From the NCBI RefSeq assembly GCF_031877795.1, contig NC_133937.1, positions 17,697,501-17,761,500 of the forward strand: DNA of 64,000 nt, in the 5' to 3' direction. Below, one piece after another: positions 10,995 through 24,000 of this stretch (position 1 is its first letter; the number at the start of each line of letters is the position of its first letter). Source of the stretch: Strix aluco (taxonomy: Eukaryota; Chordata; Aves; Strigiformes; Strigidae). The notes beneath the pieces are model-generated. The model saw nothing but the letters and a program-made list of their open reading frames with translations, was not told where the DNA came from and did not search any database. The position numbers were made by a program, and so were the translations under genes.

Positions 10995-13304
10995 GTACGT
11001 AGGGCGTGGGGGATGCCCGGGCCGCCGAGGGAGGGCTCACCGGGGGGCGTGGGTCTCCGCGTTCGGGGGAAGCGGCGGCCGTCGCGGTGGGGCAGGTCTC
11101 GGCGGCAGCCGCGGGAATCCCCGCGCGGCCGGAGCCACCTGGGCCCGGCCCCGTCCGCAGCCGCCGGCAGGTCTGTGTGGCTGGCGTGGGGCAGGGGTGA
11201 CAGCCCTGGCAGCGGTGGTAGCGGGAGACGGCCCAGTAGATCTGAGACTTCCCGTTTTACCCGCGTCCGTTTTCGTTGTCCGGTGTCCATTTAAATACAA
11301 AATTATTTCCGCGTTTGAATAAAAAAACCTGTTTTCCTGGGCTCTGGTGCGTGCGCCGGCGCCTGTCAGAGCTGCGGGTGTGCGGGGCCTCGGCGTGAGG
11401 TCGGGCGGCGAAGCGGCCGGGCTGGCTGCTGCTGGGGGTCTGCCCGGGGCGGTGTCCCCGTCCCAGCGGGATCTCCACAGGTTACTCTCTGAAATGCTAA
11501 GCCGTGGTGAGAAGGAGGGGTTATGCACAGGGCGGTCACTTGGTTTAGTTTTTAGGGGATAAGGCACAGGGCCTGCTGGAGGGGTTGCAGGAGCTGCCGT
11601 TCAAAGCTGTATGCAAACCCGACAGCAGAGCTCCGCCAGGAGAGGCGGGGGGGGCTCCAGGAGGGGTAGCACCCAGGTCACCTGAATCTTTCTACAGCAG
11701 CATTGCTGCAAACATAGTGGTTCTGGTCATGCGGTGCTTGATTAACCAGCAAGGGGCACCGTGAGGGTAGATTTGCGTAATACACACTGGAAATTCATCT
11801 GTTACCATCCACCCCTGTGTATTGCATATCGCTTCTACCCTGTTCAGTACCTAACAAGGTAGCTGAGTGGAGGTTGGTGCTGCTTTTCTTCTGTTTCAGT
11901 GCTAATCTGCTTTGAGGTAGCAATGCACGTACCATCTTTTCAGTATGATGAACGATTTGTACCCATTAAATGTTGATCAAACTGGAGGAATAGCTTCACC
12001 ATTAAATGTAGCCACTGTATAAGCAACCAGGCAAAAAATCATACTTGAATAATGAAAATTTGTGTTCGTAGGAGGGAGATTGCAGTATGGGAGAGGAAAA
12101 GCTATTTTGCAAGAAAAGCACCAGCAAATTAAATTATTCATGCAAACGGTAAAATGTTGGAAGCGGTGTTTTACAAAAGAACTGACTATGCCAACCATGA
12201 GAATGATTCAGCTGGCAGTTCCCAGGAGGCTTCTCATTTATTCAGAAAAACCCGTAAGAGTGATATTTCACTGCAAATGTCTAGTTTTGTAGTTTAGTAA
12301 ACATTGGGTGCTAACTCAAAAACACAAGCAATCCTTGTTTTGAAAAAAAAAAAAAATGGGACAAGCAGATTCTTTCCCATCTGTGTGCACATACTACCTG
12401 AAAATTCCTTGCAGGTGGCAAATTAAACATTAAGACCACTCCACACACTCTTAACTTTGCTGTCCTTGTCCAGAAATGAAATTTCCTGTTGTGCAAAACA
12501 GCTATGCACCACTAAGTCCCAGTTACTCTTTCAAACAAAGCTCTCCTTACAAGCAGTTCTGCATTAAGAATCTTAAATAGAAACTTTGTCATGAGAATTC
12601 ATGACAGAGAAATTGAAGTCCTTGAGATAGAGAGGTCTGAACAGCAGGTGACAAGTGGCAGCTGTGCTTCATGGCTGTAATAATGGGAAGAAACCAAATT
12701 AAACCTTTTTAAAATGTTAAGTTCCTTCTTGATATTTCCTTTTTATTTTCCCCCAACTTACAGCTTCCTGTATAGCTTTCAAAACTTGGTTAATACACAG
12801 AAAATAACTGAAATGTTTTTTATGCTTTTTCAACATAATGCATGAGAGGCTGCTTTTTAACAGGAACTTAGAAGATTCTGTAAGACTGTTCATGAACCTG
12901 ATTTTATTCATATAGGGTGGAAGAATTAAAGAGTGCTGCTCAGCTGTCTTCTCATAGAAGAGAAGGGAAGTAAAAATGGTTATATACCTTCTTTCTACCA
13001 TCTGCGTTTGGGCTAGTTGTGGCGGAGTACACACACATTAGTAGGAGCTGCAATTTACAGCAGGGTTCCAGCGATACTTGTTGGCTCTGATCTAGTATTT
13101 CAGTAGTGCATGGCTCTTTGGCACTGTGCTTGTCCTTTCTGGAACCTTGAGTGCCTCTTAAAATAGAGCCTGTGAAAAAGAGCAGTATAAAGCTGGTAGC
13201 ACTGTCGCTCTGGCCCGTCAGACTTACTGGAGCAGTGAACTGGGAGACCACAATGGAAAACATCTTCCCAAAGAACTACTGAGATGAGGCTTTGATATCC
13301 TGTG

Positions 13305-14316
13305 ATCGAATCCGGTTAAATCCGGTTGGCGGCCAGTCACGAGTGTTGTCCCCCAGGGCTCCGTTTTGGGGCCACTTCTCTTTAATATCTTTATTGATGA
13401 TCTAGATGAGGGGATCGAGTGCACCCTCAGTAAGTTTGCAGATGACACCAAGTTGGGTGGGAGTGTTGATCGGCTCGAGGGTAAGGAGGCTCTGCAGAGA
13501 GACCTGGACAGGCTGGAGCGATGGGCTAAGGCCAACTGTAGGAGTTTCAATAAGGCCAAATGCCGGGTGCTGCACTTGGGCCACAACAACCCCCAGCAGC
13601 GCTACAGGCTTGGGGAGGAGTGGCTGGAGAGCTGCCAGTCAGAGAGGGACCTGGGGATGTTGACTGACAGCCGGCTGAACATGAGCCAGCAGTGTGCCCA
13701 GGTGGCCAAGAAGGCCAATGGTATCCTGGCTTGTATCAGAAATAGCGTGGCCAGCAGGGACAGGGAAGTGATCTTACCCCTGTACTCGGCACTGGTGAGG
13801 CCGCACCTCGATGACTGTGTTCAGTTTTGGGCCCCTCACTACAAAAAGGACATTGAATTACTCGAGTGTGTCCAGAGAAGGGCAACAAAGGTGGTGAAGG
13901 GTCTGGAGCACAGGTCTTATGAGGAGCAACTGAGGGAACTGGGGGTGTTTAGTCTGGAGAAGAGGAGGCTGAGGGGAGACCTCATCGCCCTCTACCTGAA
14001 AGGAGGTTGCAGAGAGCTGGGGATGAGTCTCTTTAACCAAGTAATGAGTGATAGGACAAGAGGTAATGGCCTCAAGTTGCGCCAGGGAAGATTTAGACTG
14101 GATATTAGGAAGCATTTCTTTACAGAACGGGTTGTTAGGCGTTGGAATGGGCTGCCCAGGGAGGTGGTGGAGTCCCCATTCCTGGAGGTGTTTAAGAGTA
14201 AAGTTGACTTAGCGCTTAGGGATATGGTGTAGTTGGGAACTGTCAGTGTTAGGTCAATGGTTGGACTGGATGATCTTCAAGGTCTTTTCCAACCTAGATG
14301 ATTCTGTGATTCTGTG
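13305..14316 (+). mobile_element. CR1 LINE retrotransposon, 5'-truncated
   Basis: This is a chicken repeat 1 type LINE, about 1 kb, holding the 3' half of the reverse transcriptase ORF and the complete 3' end. The 3' tail has the usual CR1 run (GGACTGGATGATCTTCAAGG) and stops in two copies of ATTCTGTG at 14301-14316, with no poly(A), as CR1 elements do. The 5' part, including the endonuclease and most of the polymerase fingers, is missing, which is normal for target-primed integration. It lies in AP3M1 intron 1 in the sense direction. The left edge is approximate. Confidence 0.93.
13306..14232 (+). pseudogene. CR1 reverse transcriptase fragment (open frame)
   Basis: An uninterrupted frame of about 308 codons reaches the natural stop TAG at 14230-14232. 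Reverse transcriptase motifs in order are [20 protein letters not shown] (near 13345-13404), then the catalytic box FADDTKLGG, whose DD pair binds metal. Further on are [32 protein letters not shown] and [14 protein letters not shown], all hallmarks of CR1 ORF2 C-termini. The frame has no ATG at its start and lacks the endonuclease and N-terminal polymerase domains, so it is a dead fragment. Its openness suggests fairly recent insertion. Confidence 0.85.
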
Positions 14317-17300
14317 AATCCTGCTGTCTTGTTCAGAGTTCTCCATGGTTTGCCTGGAATATGAGCCTAATTATCAGTCTGTTCCTGAAAATCCTGTTGA
14401 CAGTAAATGAGTGACAAGATACCTTACTTGTGTCCATTTGGTCCTCACTTACCTATTCAGTACTGCTTTCAGAGAGTGAATTTCTTAAGTGGTCCCTTAG
14501 TTGTCCTAAAACATCTGATTCAGATGTAAATTGTGTTAGAAATGTTCCATCTTCATGTAAAAATGTAGGTTTAGCAATGAATTTTTAATTGTTGGGGTTT
14601 TTTTCTATGAAACTCTTGCTTTTTCAGCTTTTACAGTAAAGCTTTCTGTTCTTGCAGGTCCCGAAGGGAACTGCAGTTATTCGGTATCTAATAGTGTTCG
14701 ATTATTCAGGATCTAACATTGTTCTGTTGACAAGAGATGGAACTATCTTGCCAGCAATTAGAAGATTTATACTGGAACTAAATTGAACAGAGGCACCATG
14801 CAAATGTATTATTGGAAAGCTCATCAGTCAGTAGATGAAATGCTGCACAAATATGCAGGCTGTGATTGTTACTGGTAAAAGCATGGAGGAAGTTGGAAAT
14901 TTTGTTATGGATACCAAACACTGATTTAAGACAACTTCAGAGTATTCTCAAAGGACTACTTCATTTTAAAAACAATTCCAGAAAGTTACTAACAGTGTTT
15001 TAAATGAGAGTAAAGATAAATAAGATAGTAAAAATAAATAAATGTATACTGAGCATCTGGGAAGCAGTGTTTAGTCTTTAATAGGGATGATCTTGCTGAT
15101 AAAATATGCATCTGAGTAGTTGTACAGACACAAGTGCTTTATGGTGTTGAGTTAGAAATGATTTGGTTATGGAAGTTTTGCTTGATTAATGGAGAGGGAC
15201 ACCAGGCAGTTCTTAAGAAGGATTATAAAAATGTTTTTACTTTAATGTGCAGATACTTAAGCCATGGGCATCTTGTAAGTAAAAAGATTAATGATACTTG
15301 GGCAGCAGCAGTAAGATATGCTAACAATGATAGGAGCCTTATGAAAACCGTGAAATTACAGAACATTCACATTTTAGCAAGATCTGAGACTTCCAGGTCT
15401 GTCAGTTTGAATCACAACTTCTAATGTTGTGTCAGGTTGGTCCAGCCAGTTATACGTATGTTCAGAGGTGCCATGGTGGCTGTCTTGAAAATGTCATTCA
15501 AGTGTTTAATAGGACTTCTCTTCATTAGGTTTGCTGTTTTAAGAGCTGGTGAATGGGACTGGGGAGTTGGGGCAAAGGTTGTCTAGTTTTGCCACATTTG
15601 TGACACAGTTTGAATTTATAGGAAAACCAGCTGGTTGTGACAAAAATACTAGCTTTAAAATAGAAATAGAACTGCCTATCTTAGCTTAATTGTTTCTCCA
15701 CATTAATTTAAGCATTTGATTACTTTCCATTCGCTTGTCACTAGAAGTTCATTTCCACAAATCTGTAACAAAGGCTCAGACAGTCCACCCCCACTAATCC
15801 TTCCACCTTTCAGAGCAGCTGTGCCAAATGCCAGGAACGTGGAAGCTGTGGAATACTTTCCCAGTGATAGTCCCAGTTTGAGCTGTTTTCAGTAATTACT
15901 ACTAGCTCTAAAGGGGCATTGCAGAGGTCAGTGATCAATTCCTCACTTCCTGGTTTTCAGAGCTTTGACTGTAACTCAGCTCAGTGTTAAGGAAAAGCAG
16001 CTGGTAAGAGTCTTTCTGCATTAATTACATTTTAGAGTACTTAATTGTAGCCAAGGACAAGCATGTGCAATCAGTCTTTTTCCCGTGCTTGCAGCCTTTC
16101 CTTCTTGCCAATGAGCTCCACTTTTGTCTTGTGAGCCTGCTGTGACTTCAGTCCAGATGTTTCTGTGCCAAGAGATTGAAAAAATAGTAATGTTGCAAAA
16201 TCCAGATTTAGTCAAAAGAAAAGATACAGACTTGGAAACAGCGTATCGAAGGCGCCTTAGTTAAAATATTTAGTTCTTCTGTGAGGACTTCAAATTCTGG
16301 TAGGATGGAAATGACTGCAAAGAATCACGTGTAGTTTTGCATGTCAGAGCAGGGGTGGGAAAGCTGAGAAGAAGCAGAAAAACCTCTGCTGGACTGCTTG
16401 TTGTTGCAGAGCCTGTCAGATGCCTTTCAGTCAGGCAGTAGTATGGAAGGCTGCCAGCCCACTGAAAATGAGCTTGGATGGCTTGCTCTGGACAAAAGAT
16501 GCAAATAATAATCCACGTACATCTTCAGTCTAAAGCAGAGAGGAGAGGCATGTCCTTTTGAAATAGTCCTAGAAGCACACTTTCGGTATTTTACGTCGAG
16601 TGGTTTTATGCTGCCATCTCAAAGTGGTGTATGTGTATGCTTCTGCACAGGTACTCCCACGAGTCTTAAATTTTGGTGGTGTGCTTTTGCTACTGTTTTT
16701 TTAAACTTACGAACTTTGAATCAAGACCTTTACCCTCAAAGTGCTGCAGCTCTTAAACATGCTTTGCTGTTTGTCCACAAGTATTAACTTGACCTATTGG
16801 TGTGAGGAATCTTGCTGTTACTAGATGGATTTCTTATGTTCAGCATTTTTTAATCTTTTTTTTCTTTGCCTATCTAATGTTCTGATGAGATAGAAGAAGG
16901 TAGGGTACTGAGAAGTTAATTCAGGGATGTCTACATGTCTGAAATGAAATCTGGCACTCAAAAATAGAGTAGCAGGGAGATCTTCAGTATTGGGAGCACT
17001 GTAAGCAATTTTTGTTAAATAATAGCTTACATAAGGTATTTTTGTAGTAGTACCAGTTGTAAGGTATCCAACGTGAAATCCATCTTTAATTGGCTGATGC
17101 CAATTGCTTGACAGTGTGTGGGATAAATCAAATTACTTAGTCTTGCATATAACAGACTGATGTCCCCACTGCCATAAGAGCTTCTTTATTCTGGTCAGCG
17201 CTGGGAAGCATACAAACTGAGCTGCCCGTTGACTGATAGGGCAGGGCTCCTGCCCATGGGTCCACCTGCTTTGTACTTAGGTTGCAAGGAGAGAGCTTCA

Positions 17301-19273
17301 ATTTTCCAGTGCTTCAAATTAGCAGCAAATTAGTGTACCGCTAATACTTGTGAAGGAGAAAAGGAGTATGTGAGGGGTTTTAAAGGGAACTCTTACTCTA
17401 GAAGCAGAACAATTATGTATCATGGGAAATCCTGTAATTCCTATCTTCCAACCCAGAAGACAGGGTAGGCAGTTAGGTGGTATTTTACTGCTCAGTTTCC
17501 ACAGATACTGTAAAGCTGTGATCTGCCAAGCATGGTCCCCAGGATCAGTTTGCTACTCCAATTCAGCACAAGGCCACACCAACACTCGTTAATGAACACA
17601 GCCAGTACCTGGGCAGCTTGGGGCAGATGAGTAAACAGGGGCAGTGGTCCAGTGCTACAGCCTTTTCTGGCTACCCATGCCCTCCCTCGATTGTATATCA
17701 AGTCATGGTCTAATACCCTAGGTGGAACTTAGGGCAAAAGAAGAGGCCCTGCTAACACAGACATTTCATGCACCAGGAGCTTGCTGTGGGCACAGTAGAA
17801 TGAAGTGGCTGTGTTTAGGTAGCAATTATGTTGACCTGCTGCGTGGCTCTGCTTGTTAAAAGTATATCGTGACAAATGCAGTCACTTCTGATCAATAGAA
17901 TCTGTAGGAGGATTAACAGCAGGACAACTGTTAGGGCTTAAAAACACTGTCACGTGTATCTGATATACTTTGTGAGAGTATCGTCCGAAGCTGCCTGCAG
18001 TCCAGCATGGCTTCTCCACAGTGGGCTGTAGATCAAGTCCTCTAGAAATGGAGTCTTACTGGTGCTGCTTGTATGGAAACTCCTATGCAGCTTTGTGTGC
18101 ATTTACTAGGAATTGGGTCTTGTATTTGTTAACAGATATGCTATTGTATCCATATTAAAATGTACAGAGAACTATTCTAAGCTTTATAGCTGATCACCTT
18201 CATATGTTTGGGCTGCCTTGGTGTGGAACAATACTGACATTCAGTGGTTGATTATACTTGCCACCATTGTGTGACTATCCAGGAGATTTTGGAGGGTTTT
18301 AATGTTCAGCGCTGGCTAAATTCAGAACATGTTTAGTTGAACTGGATTAAAGCAGTTGTGTCAAGGCTCCTTTATAAGAATGTTGTGCTTACAGTATTAA
18401 AATTGTCTGTTTTTTTAACAAACTAAATTAGAGATTAATTTGGGCCGGGAGAGATACAATAGAAACACGCAATAATGCTTCGTGGCTTTGTTTTCTTTCC
18501 CACTCTTAAGCAAATTGGCAATCACAGTTCCCAAAAGAACTTCCTCTTATATACCATACTGGCTTAGTTGGATATTTCTGTTCACATTTTGACTATTGGT
18601 CTTTTTGTGTCTACCACCAAGACAGTGTGTGCTCTTAGCCAGAGGTACCTAAGACCTGACAAGGCCCCAGTGAAATGAGCACATTGCTGTCATGCATGTG
18701 AAGGAACAGCTGGAGTTTAGAATTTGAAAAGCTGGATCTTGGCTCCCTTCTCACATCTGCTGACTTAGGTGGAGGGAAATAGCATGCTAACTACCTTCTT
18801 TAGTAGTCCTTTTTCACTTCTCTGGTGAGCTTTGGAAGGCATACTTTTTGTTTTGTCAAGATTTGTAGGGCCAGACCATTTATTTTTCAGTGTTACAAGC
18901 ATGTTGGGAAGTCAGCCTAGTACTCTGGGCAGTTTAGATTCAGACACAGCAAGAAGAGCTCACTCTGGATGGGGCTGAATGCTTATTCCAGTGTTTTGGA
19001 ATGAGGCTTAATCATACAGTGTTTGGACTTCTTAAAATCAGGGCGGGGGGCTGGGCCAGTTACATCTAGATGCTTCTGTGCCGTCTTCATATTTGTGTGG
19101 CAGAGTTAACATTAGCAAAGGACCAAATTTTACCTGCATTTTATGGCATGATCCTGGCCAAACATCCTAAGATTAATAAAAAAGCTATGATAGGTTTTTG
19201 CTAGATGTGTTTGGCTTCTCTTGGGCATGCAGAGTTGACAGTGGTCTTCCTGTTTCAAGGTGTGGATGCCTGG

Positions 19274-19317
19274 TAACTCTTTGGCCTCTTTCCAGTAACT
19301 CTTTGGCCTCTTTCCAG
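19274..19317 (+). repeat. 22-bp direct duplication
   Basis: TAACTCTTTGGCCTCTTTCC plus AG occurs twice with no gap and no mismatch, in AP3M1 intron 1. It is a simple recent tandem duplication. Confidence 0.85.
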
Positions 19318-20733
19318 TCACGTTTGAATTCCGCCAAAGGCTAAATAAACTTCAGTTCAGGACACCTCCATTGCCATCATCTGCCCATTTCCACCACCTC
19401 CTTTGTGTCAGCTGTAGCACTCTGGCAATGTTGCATCAGGAAGCTGATCTGACCAGATACTTGTTCTTCTGGGACAATTTATAGCTGGACCAGTTTCCTA
19501 ACGTAGGTAATTGCAGAGCCACAAACCTGCTCAAATGTTTTTTTACCTGGAAGGCAAAAGGGATAAATAGCAAGTGGCAGGGGCAGCTTCTTCAATAACA
19601 GAATTGAGTTTATGCAGGATATAAGTACCAGGTTAACTTAACCTTGAGGAGCTGGTGCTTGGGTTACAATTTGTTTGTTTTGTTTTCTAAGCCTGAGTTT
19701 AAACTTGGACCTTATTTTTGTCAGAGGATGGTTGTGCTGCAGGTCAGCTAAAACATTGTATCTGTCTCATGTAAAGGCTGAAGAGATAAACAAGTCTGAT
19801 AGCATTTGTCTCTTCTGTAGCTGTGGAGAAAATAGTTTATTCACTTCACTTGAATCAACAACTTAGTTCACTTACTATCTTGTTGAAAGTTGAGAAATAG
19901 ACTGGGAATTAGTTTCTTAAAAAGGCAGATAAACTTCTTGTCCCATGAATAAAATGAAGGATCAGTGGCTGAGGCATGTTATTTGTAAATCTTTGATGAT
20001 ATAAGAAAAAAACAGTTACATTCCTTATCTGCATTTCATACTCCCCTTTTTCATGAGTGAGTTTTTAAGCGTAAAACATTTTATGTAAACATATTTCATG
20101 TGTCAAGCATATTTGAGGCAATTTTACTCATTAAATCAGATTTAAACTCCTAGTTTTGTGTACATTTAATGAATTCCAACCCTTTAGCCAAGTGCAGCTT
20201 GACATAAAACATAAGTAAAAGACTAATCAACCAGCAAATAAAAACCACTTTTCTAGTTCAGTGGCTGGAAGCTGACAAGCTAAAGATCTGTATCTTTTTA
20301 AGACAGTGCAATTCTTAGTTATGTGTGTAAATGTTATGCAAACTCCTCTGACATAGGAAATTCTATGTATAAATTATCCATACATGTTGCCAAACATGTT
20401 TAAGTAAGTGTCACCTCATGAGAGTCCGCTTTTTCTTTAAGAAATAAATTACAAATACCAAATAGGGGCGAAAGTGGAAATCAAGGGTGCTAGCTTCTTG
20501 CTTACATTGTGATATGTTAGTGCCTTAATCCACCATGAAATATTTTGTGGTGGAGCGTTCCTCTAAGTAAAGAAAATGCAATTTAAAGAAAAACAGCAAA
20601 GCCAATCTTAAACTCACAGTGCATGTTAATAAAGAATAACTGTTTTAAGAAAGGGAATCTGGGAGAAGAAATAATGTCAATCCTCATGTCCTTTTGTTTA
20701 TTTTAACTTCTTTGAATGTGTTTCCAACAGAAA

Positions 20734-21006
20734 ATGATCCACAGCCTGTTTCTTATAAACTGTTCTGGTGATATATTCTTGGAGAAGCACTGGAAGAGCG
20801 TTGTGAGCCAATCTGTGTGTGATTATTTCTTTGAAGCTCAGGAGAAAGCAATTGATGTTGAGAATGTGCCTCCTGTCATCTCAACACCACATCACTACCT
20901 CATCAGCATCTATCGGGATAAAATCTTCTTTGTGTCTGTCATACAAACAGAAGTGCCACCACTCTTTGTAATTGAATTTCTGCACCGAGTAGCAGATACT
21001 TTCCAG
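20734..21006 (+). CDS. AP3M1: AP3M1 exon 2 coding part (residues 1-91)
   Basis: The acceptor CCAACAG ends at 20730, three UTR bases follow, then the ATG. The exon encodes the first half of the longin-like N-terminal domain (MIHSLFLINCSG to RVADTFQ) and ends in phase 0 before GTCTGT. Codons are intact throughout. Confidence 0.97.
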
Positions 21007-24000
21007 GTCTGTCACCATTAAATAATTTTAACATTGAAATAATTCCAAGGGAATTTGTGTATAAACTTCTTTTAAAGAAAGGTAATAAACTCTTCTGTCA
21101 GTGACTTTCCCTTTTGCAATTTTTAGCTCAAGCACTGGTTTATAGAGTACAAAGGAAAATAAGGTATATTTTGTGCATTCATTTGTAGTTACCAGTGCAC
21201 ATGCACTAAAACCCAAGTCCCAGTTTGTAAATGCTGTCTTTTTTCTGTAAGCTTTTGTACTGTTCATGTTATATAGATGAAAAGAAGGAGCTTGCAGTCA
21301 TGAAGAGCTCTGTAGGGAAGAAAGAGCTGCGAAGCTTGAGTCAGTTTTCAACCTCTTTCACAGATAGTGTAAATAAAGGAACCTCTGTGAAGACCAAGCA
21401 TTGCCAAAAGATAGTCTCCTTATTTTACAGGAGTCTTCTAACTGAAGTTGTGTTAATGTTCACAAGTGGGAAAACCTTTGGGACATATAATACTAGTAAA
21501 CCAGCTTACATTAATTTCACTGTTCATTCTGTCTTTATTTCTAATTAGATAATAAATTTAACATATGATGCCATCGGACTACAGAAGTAGCTAGTCAGTT
21601 TAGGCACTAAAATTCCTTGATATATTGGAGGGTTTCTGTAAGCAAAAAATGCAAACAAAATTCTGCAAAGCATTTTAATAGGAATAAAAATCCTCTCCTT
21701 TGTAATCTCTAATTTGTTTAGGATTACTTTGGCGAATGTTCTGAGACGGCAATTAAGGACAATGTAGTAATTGTGTATGAGCTTCTAGAAGAAATGTTAG
21801 ACAATGGCTTTCCACTGGCAACAGAATCTAACATACTGAAGGAGCTGATTAAGCCTCCTACAATTTTGCGCTCCGTTGTCAACTCCATCACAGGTATGAA
21901 AAATAATTTTCAGCGGTGATTGGCTGCTTAAAAACAAAGCCCCATCATGCTTCAGAGTGAAAAAATAATATCTTACTGGTATGAATCTGTAAGGTAAGGC
22001 CACTGTCGAACCACTTCTCACAATTAAGAGCTGAATAAAAGCAATTTCCTTCTTATTTGCAGTTCATGCCTGGCCCCTTTGATATCCCCAGAGGCAGGAC
22101 CACAGCTGCTGAAATCCCTCAGGAATTGCAGTTCCCAGCACAGACAGCACATACTGTAGGCAGGTGCTCTGGGATAGGTACAGAGCTAGCCCCAAGCCTT
22201 GAATAACAGAGGGGCATCGGAGAAGGTTATGCGTTTTGTAAGAAATGATTATAGAGAGGTATATAACAGATATCTGATAAATCTTTGCTGACTGGGAAGA
22301 GATAGCATGAAGGGAAGCAAGTAGCCTGTCCTCAGCCTCCTCCTCAGCCCCACCACCATCAGCATCCATCAAGTTTGGAGCTGGTTTCAAGCAGTTGTAA
22401 ACGGGTATGTCTGGCACTGACAGAGCCAAATGTCTGTCAGCTGAGCTGGTGGAATCTGCTTGTCTGCCAAGTGGGTGCAAGGGAGGTACACCGTGAGGTG
22501 TCACATGGGGACAGAGATATGTGAGATGTTTGCTTGCACGTTGCATTAGTGAAGGGTAGTAGGTGGGCTGCAGGGCCACACAGAGGTAGTGCTTGGACGA
22601 GCTGGTCTTTGAGGTAGCACACTTTAATCTTTTGAGTATAAATCTCATCAGTTTGAATTTCTGTTTTTTGGTCTTTGGTTGTTTTTTGGTTTTTTTTTTT
22701 AATGTGGTTTTGGATGATAGTAGTTATGAAAAATACCTATGATGTTAATGGACTAGATGCACCACTGTAAGGGGAATTAAGACTCCTGAAGCCAAGGGTT
22801 GCAGCATCAAATCCTCTTGTTTCATCTAAAGCCTTATTAGAATTCCCTAGCAGGCTAAAGTGCCTGCCCAGGGCAGCCTGCATCTTGTCACTGTCAACAG
22901 CTCAGCGTGAGCCAGTGGGAGATGGCAGGCAGCCTGAGAGCTCTCCCACCTACCTGGCCTGGCAGCCCAGCCTGCGTAGCACTGCTGCACCCAGCAAGGC
23001 TGCTGAGGGACACAAGGCACAGACACAGCAACTGCTCCCCTTCAAGATGCAGTGGGAGGGAGGAAATGGTTGCAAATCCTCCCCCATGTGTTATAGCACC
23101 GGGGTTGACTTTAGGGAGGGATTTTCCTGTGTGGGTTATTTCACTAGCTCAAAAGAATGAAAAATTCTGTTTTCTGCCTGCTAGGAGAGGGCCTACCTAG
23201 CAGGTTGTGTAGAAAAGAGAAATGGTGGCTGCCAGCCTGTCAGTGAAGCTGTCTGACATGGCCGGACACACTGCTGTATTCGTTGTGCTAAAGGACACAA
23301 GCAAGCATGAGCTGTGGCCCTGTCCTGAGACCTCCTTCTAGCAGAGGGAGTTACTTCCACTATACTGGGATTCCAAGATCAGTCATTTAAGCCTCAGAAG
23401 TGTTAAGTTTGGGGTTTTTTTCCTTTTTAAAGAGTCATCAGTTTACTTTATAACTGGGTAGCTCAGGAAGCCCTTTTCTAACACTGTGTGGTAAGAACCA
23501 GAAGCCAAGGGTGACAGCAAGGCAAGAAGGAGCAGTGGCATCACTGTTAAGGAGCCCAGAAGTTGAGCCAACAGGTCAGGGTCAGGATCGGGATCAGATG
23601 ATAACAGGGTCATCTACAGCTCAGTGATTGCCTGGAAAGTCCATCATGATGAGAAAGGTCAAGCCAGAAAGTCAAGTCCATGGGCCAGGGTCTGGATCAG
23701 TTTGGCATGTGGTCAGGTGTGGACGTGGCTGTCATGTTGCTGCAGGGTAGCTTGGGTGGGTACCCAGGGTGAGAGCCTCAGCCGAACAACAGCTCCCAAG
23801 CGAAGGGGGTTCTCCCTCCCTAAGGCTTCTTCCATAACAACTCTCATAACAACTTCATAACAACTCTCATCAGTAAATCAGCCCTGAGGACAGCCAGCTA
23901 AAACTCTTAGGAGAAGGGGGAAGTGTGCTTAAGGCCCTCACAAGGAGCTGTAATGTCCTGAATTGTAGTGATTAAATCCTTCGCAAGATCTAGCTAACTC

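Larger units (their letters stand above)
9900..11560. promoter_or_regulatory. Bidirectional CpG island promoter of ADK (long) and AP3M1
   Basis: A second CpG-dense island covers the long ADK first exon on the minus strand and the probable non-coding first exon of AP3M1 on the plus strand. From the ADK ATG (10523) to the YY1-type motif inside AP3M1 exon 1 (10915) is about 390 bases. Head-to-head ADK and AP3M1 from one CpG promoter is the known arrangement in mammals. No TATA box is apparent. A G-rich tract with quadruplex potential sits in the middle (10596-10619). Confidence 0.85.
10995..20730 (+). other. AP3M1: AP3M1 intron 1
   Basis: About 9.7 kb lies between the probable exon 1 donor (GTACGT) and the TTTCCAACAG acceptor of exon 2. 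It begins in the CpG island, carries one CR1 LINE fragment at about 13.3-14.3 kb in the sense orientation, an A run near 12345, and a 22-bp direct duplication at 19274-19317. I see nothing else gene-like. Confidence 0.6.

Noticed and set aside
9904..11567. Open frames up to 277 codons in the second CpG island
   Set aside because: Same composition artefact; only the short ADK exon 1 frame at 10468-10523 matches a known protein and has a donor in phase.
20716..20733. Upstream in-frame ATG giving six extra residues on AP3M1
   Set aside because: It lies before the CCAACAG acceptor, so it is intronic; the known protein starts MIHSLFL.
22064..22648. 194-codon minus-strand frame in AP3M1 intron 3
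   Set aside because: No recognisable domain, low-complexity and antisense to an intron; probably chance.
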